NCBI GenBank assembly: GCA_014728435.1 | Contig: WJLP01000077.1 | Coordinates: forward strand, 1 to 5,609 | DNA length: 5,609 bases | Source of the DNA: Candidatus Uhrbacteria bacterium | GTDB taxonomy: Bacteria; Patescibacteriota; Patescibacteriia; 2-12-FULL-60-25 | Direction: 5' to 3' | Part shown: positions 1-3,187 of the stretch, piece after piece | Layout of the letters: each line of letters begins with the position of its first letter | Numbering within the stretch: the first letter of the stretch is position 1 | Translations under genes and position numbers: made by a program | The notes under the pieces: model-generated | Databases searched by the model: none | What the model was told of the DNA's origin: nothing | Seen by the model: only the letters and a program-made list of their open reading frames with translations

Positions 1-614
1 GCAATAAGGCCGGAACGTGACACGCGGCCGTAAGTCGGTTTAAGCCCGGTGATACCGCAAAAAGCCGCGGGTTGACGAATAGAGCCTCCGGTGTCGGATC
101 CGAGGGCCGCGAGGCACATGTTGGCGGTTACAGCGACCGTTGAGCCGCCCGATGAACCGCCCGGCACGCGATCCGGATCGTGCGGATTTTTTGTGGGACC
201 GAAGGCCGAGCGCTCTGTGGAACCGCCCATGGCAAATTCGTCTAAATTGGTTTTACCAATAATGACAGCGCCGGCGTCCTGAAGTTTTTTGGTGACGGTT
301 GCATCATAAGCGGAGTTGTAATCGGCAAGGATTTTTGAGCCGGCAGTACAGCGCTTATTTTGCACCATGATGTTATCTTTTAGGGCGATTGGAATTCCAT
401 CGAGCGGACTCAAGACATTCCCCTGCTCTCGACGCGCATCAGAGCGATCGGCCTCGGCAAGCGCATCATCTTTATAGACATCTAAAAAAGCATGCAAAGC
501 ACCATCCATGCTTTGGATCTGCGTAAGGCAAGCTTCAGTTAGCTGACGCGAGGTTAAACTACCTTCATCGAGGGCTTTGCGGGCTTGTATGATTGTTAAT
601 TCATTTGGTTGCAT
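1..614 (-). CDS. gatA: Asp-tRNA(Asn)/Glu-tRNA(Gln) amidotransferase subunit A, N-terminal part
   Basis: Amidase-signature subunit of the GatCAB complex. It releases ammonia from glutamine or asparagine, and the ammonia is used to convert Glu-tRNA(Gln) or Asp-tRNA(Asn) to the correct aminoacyl-tRNA in the cytoplasm. Reading the minus strand from ATG at 614-612 gives 204 codons plus two bases before the window edge, so the C-terminal half is missing. The Ser-cisSer-Lys triad is visible: Lys79 in GIPIALKDNI, Ser154 in PGGSSGGS and Ser178 in GSDTGGSIRQP. These are the same numbers as I recall for Staphylococcus GatA, which supports the start. The conserved KTNLDEFAMG and GLKPTYGRVSRSGL stretches are also present. 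No convincing Shine-Dalgarno precedes the ATG. Only 6 bp separate it from a repeat-bounded insertion that splits it from gatC. Identification is secure. Confidence 0.97.
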   Translation of the reverse strand, partial: MQPNELTIIQARKALDEGSLTSRQLTEACLTQIQSMDGALHAFLDVYKDDALAEADRSDARREQGNVLSPLDGIPIALKDNIMVQNKRCTAGSKILADYNSAYDATVTKKLQDAGAVIIGKTNLDEFAMGGSTERSAFGPTKNPHDPDRVPGGSSGGSTVAVTANMCLAALGSDTGGSIRQPAAFCGITGLKPTYGRVSRSGLI

Positions 615-620
615 AATTAT

Positions 621-672
621 TGTCTGAACCTTGATTAAGCTTGATTTTTCGCTCAATTAAACATGATTACTT
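621..672. repeat. Left end of the GxxExxY cassette
   Basis: Outer motif TGTCTGAACCTTGATT at 621-636, a further TTGATT at 641-646, then CGCTCAATT and the inner repeat TGATTACTT at 664-672. The same order (outer motif, GATT, CGCTCAAATT, TGATTACTT) appears at 3031-3083 with nearly equal length. The stop codon and last codons of the GxxExxY gene lie inside this end, so the gene and the repeat are physically fused. Confidence 0.7.
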
Positions 673-1049
673 GTTGTATTAATTTTATTATTATGGATTG
701 TTTTATGCTCAAGGCTTTTTGCTCCAAAGTTTATTAAGAGACCAATCTCGACATTGTAAGCTTCCAGATAGTTCATGATCTGCGCCAGGTGCACATCCTC
801 AAGCTCTGTTAATGCTTTGAGTTCGACCATGACGCAACTCTCTACAAAAAAGTCTGCTCTGCGCGTCCCTACCTTTCTGCTGTCATAATAGATAAGCATT
901 TCTTTTTCTCTTTCAAAAGCAAGACCTTGATTTTGCATTTCTATTTCCAAAGCTCTCTGATAAACGACTTCTTGAAACCCGTTCTTTAACGTACTATGCA
1001 CTGTCATAGCACAGCCGATAATCTTGTAGGTAATTTCCTGTGTATCCAT
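657..1049 (-). CDS. GxxExxY family protein (PD-(D/E)XK nuclease-like fold)
   Basis: A 130-aa protein with the family's signature G24-F-Q-E27-V-V-Y30, preceded by the usual N-terminal helix (ITYKIIGCAMTVHSTL). A nuclease-like core follows: Asp66 in RRADFF, then Glu76-Leu-Lys78 in VELKAL, giving D-x9-E-x-K, and a later helix AQIMNYLEA with Gln90. This matches the family known as GxxExxY / PDDEXK_3, whose biological role is not established. Length is about normal for the family. The start at 1049 is preceded by GAAGGG nine bases upstream. The last four residues (SNHV) are encoded by the inner end repeat of the cassette. It is the only gene between the inverted repeats and lies in the same direction as gatC and gatA. 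Family assignment is confident. A role in processing the flanking repeats is inference. Confidence 0.92.
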   Translation of the reverse strand: MDTQEITYKIIGCAMTVHSTLKNGFQEVVYQRALEIEMQNQGLAFEREKEMLIYYDSRKVGTRRADFFVESCVMVELKALTELEDVHLAQIMNYLEAYNVEIGLLINFGAKSLEHKTIHNNKINTTSNHV

Positions 1050-1067
1050 ATAAATAATCCCTTCAAT

Positions 1068-1143
1068 AAGTAATCAAGATTAATTGATTGGGTAATTGGT
1101 TTGAAAATCAAGGTTCAGACAATGTGCGAATCAAGGTTCAAGA
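1068..1143. repeat. Right end of the GxxExxY cassette with doubled terminal motif
   Basis: AAGTAATCA (1068-1076), a 29-nt AT-rich arm, then AATCAAGGTTCAGACA (1106-1121), a 7-nt spacer (atgtgcg) and AATCAAGGTTCAAGA (1129-1143). The 38 bases 1068-1105 match 3109-3146 without gaps at 29 positions by my hand alignment. The same doubled motif with a 7-nt spacer follows there. The outer copy overlaps the gatC stop codon. Confidence 0.72.
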
Positions 1144-1440
1144 TTTGGGATTGTTAAACACTCCGGGAGCAGCAAGGAGATCCCCAGCACGTCCGGGGAA
1201 GTTCTCGAGGATTAGTTCGCGGGTGAGGTCATCGCATTCAAAAGCTTCATCCTCGCGAAATCCTTGAGCTTTAGCTTCCGGCGCGTAGGGTTCGACAGCT
1301 GTGACGTCAACTTTTTGGATTTTCTCCACGTATTCCAAAATGGACCCAATCTCATCGGTCAATTTTTGAATATCGTCTTCATTGAGCTTGAGACGGGCAA
1401 GATCGGCCAAGTGCGAGACTTGTTCTTGAGAGAGTTTCAT
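1138..1440 (-). CDS. gatC: Asp-tRNA(Asn)/Glu-tRNA(Gln) amidotransferase subunit C
   Basis: A 100-aa small subunit of GatCAB, which wraps around GatA and stabilises its contact with GatB. The N-terminus (MKLSQEQVSHLADLARLKL) is the typical first GatC helix. It is followed by a second amphipathic helix (ILEYVEKIQKVDVTAVEPYA) and the usual C-terminal arm with FREDEAF and AAPGVF. Family length is about 95-100 aa, so it is full length. The final residues (NNPKS) are not typical of the family's ending. The last codon and stop, TCT TGA, fall inside the cassette's end repeat (1129-1143), so the native end may have been replaced. No Shine-Dalgarno is seen before the ATG. A possible -10 lies only 9 bases upstream, which would give an almost leaderless mRNA. 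It would form an operon with gatA were it not for the insertion. Confidence 0.96.
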   Translation of the reverse strand: MKLSQEQVSHLADLARLKLNEDDIQKLTDEIGSILEYVEKIQKVDVTAVEPYAPEAKAQGFREDEAFECDDLTRELILENFPGRAGDLLAAPGVFNNPKS

Positions 1441-1449
1441 ATAGCGAAT

Positions 1450-1478
1450 ACTTTAGCCTATAAATCGACTCTTCGCAA
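1450..1478 (-). promoter_or_regulatory. Possible gatC promoter
   Basis: On the minus strand, TTGCGA (1478-1473), a 17-bp spacer and TAAAGT (1455-1450); each hexamer matches the sigma-70 consensus at four of six positions. The -10 ends 9 bases before the gatC ATG, which would leave only a few bases of leader. Weak by itself. The same 9-base distance is seen for ligA, where the hexamers are better. Confidence 0.35.
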
Positions 1479-1486
1479 GATTATTA

Positions 1487-1515
1487 TTGACAATAAAGCG
1501 ATTTTATGTAATTAT
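1487..1515 (+). promoter_or_regulatory. Promoter of the 104-aa orphan gene
   Basis: Consensus -35 TTGACA (1487-1492), 17-bp spacer and AATTAT (1510-1515, four of six). The -35 is embedded in a perfect 13-bp inverted repeat, TTATTGACAATAA (1484-1496), which could be an operator between the divergent gatC and orphan gene. It may equally be chance in AT-rich DNA. Confidence 0.5.
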
Positions 1516-1550
1516 GTAACTACGAGAGCACTTTCCAAGGAGGAGATAAA

Positions 1551-1865
1551 ATGTTCGTTATCCAAAGACTGCGCGATGACATTTTCAAGATGGAGACCGT
1601 GTTTGCCTATGAACTATATCATGACAAACTTGTTGTAGACGAAGCACGATGTGATGACGTGTTCATGGATTTTCTGCTCAATGTGATGCACGCTCAGCTC
1701 ACTCGTGAGAACGGCCAGCTGACAGCCCCGGCGCATTACCACGATGTCTTCATGGAGGAATTCCAATCCCCTCCTTACTACATCAACGACGAGGAGGCCC
1801 TCAAGGCGCTTCGAGAAGACGCGGCAGAGTATCACAACTCGTCACCGCCTCAACACGTCGCCTAA
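1551..1865 (+). CDS. Hypothetical protein, 104 aa, acidic
   Basis: I do not recognise this family. The evidence for a real gene is strong: a full AAGGAGG Shine-Dalgarno (1537-1543) seven bases before the ATG, a TTGACA-type promoter upstream and an intrinsic terminator just after the stop. The protein is acidic and soluble, with no signal peptide or membrane segment. It has two apparent helical parts: residues about 8-50, including VDEARCDDVFMDFLLNVMHA, and about 78-92, NDEEALKALREDAAEYH. These are joined by a stretch rich in His, Pro and Tyr (TAPAHYHDVF, SPPYYIND). The tail SSPPQHVA looks disordered. It is transcribed away from gatC as a single-gene unit, so context gives no function. A minus-strand reading frame over the same bases lacks these signals. 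Confidence 0.8.
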   Translation: MFVIQRLRDDIFKMETVFAYELYHDKLVVDEARCDDVFMDFLLNVMHAQLTRENGQLTAPAHYHDVFMEEFQSPPYYINDEEALKALREDAAEYHNSSPPQHVA

Positions 1866-1892
1866 ACAAACTCTCCTCCTTGTACCTATCTC

Positions 1893-1921
1893 GACCCGTT
1901 TTATGCGGGTCTTTCTTTTTA
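1893..1921 (+). terminator. Intrinsic terminator after the 104-aa gene
   Basis: Stem GACCCG (1893-1898) with CGGGTC (1906-1911), 7-nt loop, followed by a T-rich run TTTCTTTTTA (1912-1921). It starts 27 bases after the stop codon. Confidence 0.85.
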
Positions 1922-1937
1922 TCGCAACTATGAGACC

Positions 1938-1966
1938 TTGATTATTTTCTTAATATCTGTTATTAT
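1938..1966 (+). promoter_or_regulatory. Promoter of the 310-aa gene
   Basis: TTGATT (1938-1943, four of six), a 17-bp spacer and TATTAT (1961-1966, five of six). It lies between the preceding terminator and the Shine-Dalgarno AGGAGG at 1995-2000, so the 310-aa gene is probably transcribed alone. Confidence 0.6.
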
Positions 1967-2004
1967 CAGGCATCGAACCTTCGGCAATCAACACAGGAGG
2001 AAAA

Positions 2005-2937
2005 ATGCCCTTTGAAGGCATAACACAAATCCCATATCACCCCTGCGGTAAAGACATGACTCCGCTAACCAATCGGCAAGTAAATGAGCTCTTGCTTCAC
2101 GGTAAGCCGTACTTGACCGATTATGCCAGTACTGTCTTTCTTAGAAGATCTGAGGCTCCTTTTAACAAGGTTCCTTGTGTATCGGAATTTTATGTGACAC
2201 TTGAAGGGCGAAAACAAAAAGATGGTAAAGACCCGACAGAAATTGATGGCCGTTTGCTGACAGCGAGGTTCAGACCGGATATTCCCGGTATTGAACAAGG
2301 CTTCACCCGCGCACCAACCGCATCTCAGCCCAAAAGACACGTCGCGGCTTATGCAGTGTCGATGAACGCCGGTGTGGAAATTGTGCCCATCACTGTGCAG
2401 AGAAATTTTTCTTATCTGCGAGAGCACATAGAGATGAACCCCAAAAACCCGTTGGCAAAGCTAGCTTTAGCCGGCATGGGCACATTAACGGCCTCGTTCG
2501 AGGGAGAATCTCTGTTTGTTCACGATTTTAACACGGGTAAAAGATACGTTAGGGAAGATATACCCTTCAAACGCAAAACCTTTGTAGCGGCTTTGCTGTT
2601 CGATATCTTAGTTGGCTCAGGGCAAAGGGATGCTAAAAGTTATAAGATCGATGAAGATGGTAGAGTGAGAACAATTTACCATCACGAGGCATTCACCTAC
2701 ACAGCAAAAGACCGCCTCTGCGAGCACCTAAGCCAAGAGTTCCCTGAGATAAGTACAGAGTTTTGGAAAGCGCTCGCAAAATTAACAAAAGTTAGGGAGC
2801 TGGAAGAAAAAAATGATCGGCTAACCTACGAGCTTTCCAAATGCTTGGATAAAGATGGGGTTAACAAGTTCTTCACTCGCCTCGAACTTCTGCTAAGCGG
2901 CAAACGAGTGTGCGGGGAAGAGATAACCGTTTGCTGA
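2005..2937 (+). CDS. Hypothetical protein, 310 aa; possible PI3/4-kinase/HipA-like pseudokinase
   Basis: Clearly a gene: own promoter, AGGAGG four bases before ATG and a terminator after the stop. No signal peptide or membrane helix. The segment HVAAYAVSMNAGVEIVPITV (112-131) followed by GMGTLTASFEG (157-167) resembles the 'AAYrld..lgl.lVPpTv ... GS.q.f' part of bacterial PI3/4-kinase-like and HipA-like proteins. FDILVGSGQRDAKSY (199-213), then DEDGRVRTIYHHEAF (216-230), lines up with their 'D.l..N.DRH..N ... dG.l..IDHG.aF' catalytic block. If so, the key residues are lost: N to Ser205, catalytic D to Gln207, N to Ser212 and the metal-binding D to Tyr225, which suggests a pseudokinase. The ATP-site Lys may be Arg88 or Arg90. 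Residues 259-280 could form a short coiled coil, and the protein ends in Cys. The fold assignment comes from pattern only and is tentative; the existence of the gene is secure. Confidence 0.85.
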   Translation: MPFEGITQIPYHPCGKDMTPLTNRQVNELLLHGKPYLTDYASTVFLRRSEAPFNKVPCVSEFYVTLEGRKQKDGKDPTEIDGRLLTARFRPDIPGIEQGFTRAPTASQPKRHVAAYAVSMNAGVEIVPITVQRNFSYLREHIEMNPKNPLAKLALAGMGTLTASFEGESLFVHDFNTGKRYVREDIPFKRKTFVAALLFDILVGSGQRDAKSYKIDEDGRVRTIYHHEAFTYTAKDRLCEHLSQEFPEISTEFWKALAKLTKVRELEEKNDRLTYELSKCLDKDGVNKFFTRLELLLSGKRVCGEEITVC

Positions 2938-2953
2938 TTGTAAGTTAAAACCC

Positions 2954-2980
2954 AAGAGAGGCGCTCGCCTCTTTTTCTTA
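2954..2980 (+). terminator. Intrinsic terminator after the 310-aa gene
   Basis: Stem AGAGGC (2957-2962) with GCCTCT (2967-2972), loop GCTC, and the run TTTTTCTT after it; A/T pairs can extend the base. It starts about 17 bases after the stop. It lacks a T-run on the minus strand, so it should not serve ligA. Confidence 0.85.
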
Positions 2981-3018
2981 TTGCATTGATGGCCATTTTT
3001 TATGTCTGGCATGGGCTA

Positions 3019-3027
3019 ATTATAGCA
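3019..3027 (-). promoter_or_regulatory. Extended -10 sequence, orphan
   Basis: On the minus strand the bases read TGCTATAAT, a perfect extended -10 (TGn-TATAAT), directly outside the left end of the small element. No good -35 is seen and no minus-strand gene follows within the next bases. Any transcript would run antisense to the 310-aa gene's 3' end. Possibly chance, or left over from sequence before insertion. Confidence 0.3.
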
Positions 3028-3074
3028 CATTGCCTGAACCTTGATTTCCGCTCAGATTCTCGCTCAAATTTCCT

Positions 3075-3117
3075 TGATTACTTTATGTATAGATTAATTA
3101 TATTCCTAAAGTAATCA
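3075..3117. repeat. Perfect 11-bp inverted repeat in the core of the small element
   Basis: TGATTACTTTA and TAAAGTAATCA separated by 21 bases. With the outer motifs it makes a nested palindrome that could fold as a hairpin in RNA or single-stranded DNA. It has no T-run, so it is not a standard intrinsic terminator. It may still mark the 3' end of the ligA transcript, for which no other terminator is visible. Confidence 0.75.
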
Positions 3118-3146
3118 TGCTTAATTAGGTTGGTAATCGGGTTTTA

Positions 3147-3187
3147 AATCAAGGTTCAAGACAGTAGGTAAATCAAGGTTCAAGACA
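3147..3187. repeat. Doubled terminal motif, right end of the small element
   Basis: Two identical copies of AATCAAGGTTCAAGACA, period 24, with the 7-nt spacer gtaggta. It corresponds to 1106-1143 in the cassette (period 23, because the first copy lacks one A). The ligA stop codon is read from the outer copy. Confidence 0.85.

Larger units (their letters stand above)
621..1143 (-). mobile_element. Repeat-bounded GxxExxY cassette inserted between gatC and gatA
   Basis: The segment starts with TGTCTGAACCTTGATT (621-636) and its other side carries the exact complement, AATCAAGGTTCAGACA (1106-1121). A further copy, AATCAAGGTTCAAGA, lies at 1129-1143 after a 7-nt spacer. Inside these are inner inverted repeats, TGATTACTT (664-672) and AAGTAATCA (1068-1076), which bracket a single gene for a GxxExxY protein. 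The segment is visibly richer in A+T than gatA and gatC and interrupts what is normally a tight gatC-gatA pair. A second segment at 3031-3187 has the same ends without the gene, so the boundaries recur. Inference: a small mobile or mobilisable unit. No transposase, recombinase or clear target-site duplication is visible, so the mechanism is unknown and the exact outer boundaries are uncertain by some bases. Confidence 0.72.
3031..3187 (-). mobile_element. Gene-less, MITE-like relative of the GxxExxY cassette at the ligA 3' end
   Basis: A 157-bp segment with the same parts in the same order as 621-1143. Left motif TGCCTGAACCTTGATT (3031-3046), CGCTCAAATT, inner repeat TGATTACTTTA (3075-3085), then only 21 bases where the cassette has its gene. 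The complementary inner repeat TAAAGTAATCA follows (3107-3117), then the right arm and the doubled motif AATCAAGGTTCAAGACA (3147-3163 and 3171-3187) with a 7-nt spacer. It lies between the convergent 310-aa gene and ligA and overlaps the end of ligA. Orientation relative to the upstream gene is the same as in the gatC copy. Interpretation as a deleted, non-autonomous derivative is inference; the shared structure is directly visible. Confidence 0.7.

Noticed and set aside
91..282. Plus-strand open frame of 63 codons
   Set aside because: Lies antisense to the conserved catalytic part of gatA and has no ribosome-binding site.
615..1150. Target-site duplication around the cassette
   Set aside because: Bases outside the two ends (aattat on the left, tttggg on the right) do not match, so no duplication can be claimed. 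The shared TAATTAT left of both elements (614-620, 3017-3023 region) is short and AT-rich.
1935..1943. ACCTTGATT in the promoter of the 310-aa gene as a third element copy
   Set aside because: Nine bases of the outer motif without its CTGA start, inner repeats or partner; more simply explained as part of the -35 region.
2065..2427. Minus-strand open frame of 120 codons
   Set aside because: Inside the 310-aa gene, with no ribosome-binding site; the plus-strand gene has complete expression signals.
2989..3016. Hairpin around GGCCA and TGGC near 2990-3010 as a ligA terminator
   Set aside because: The stem is only about four pairs with a long loop and no T-run on the minus strand.
3147..3187. 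Direct repeats with a short spacer as a CRISPR array
   Set aside because: Only two units, a 7-nt spacer and 17-nt repeats; the pattern belongs to the element's end and no cas gene is present.
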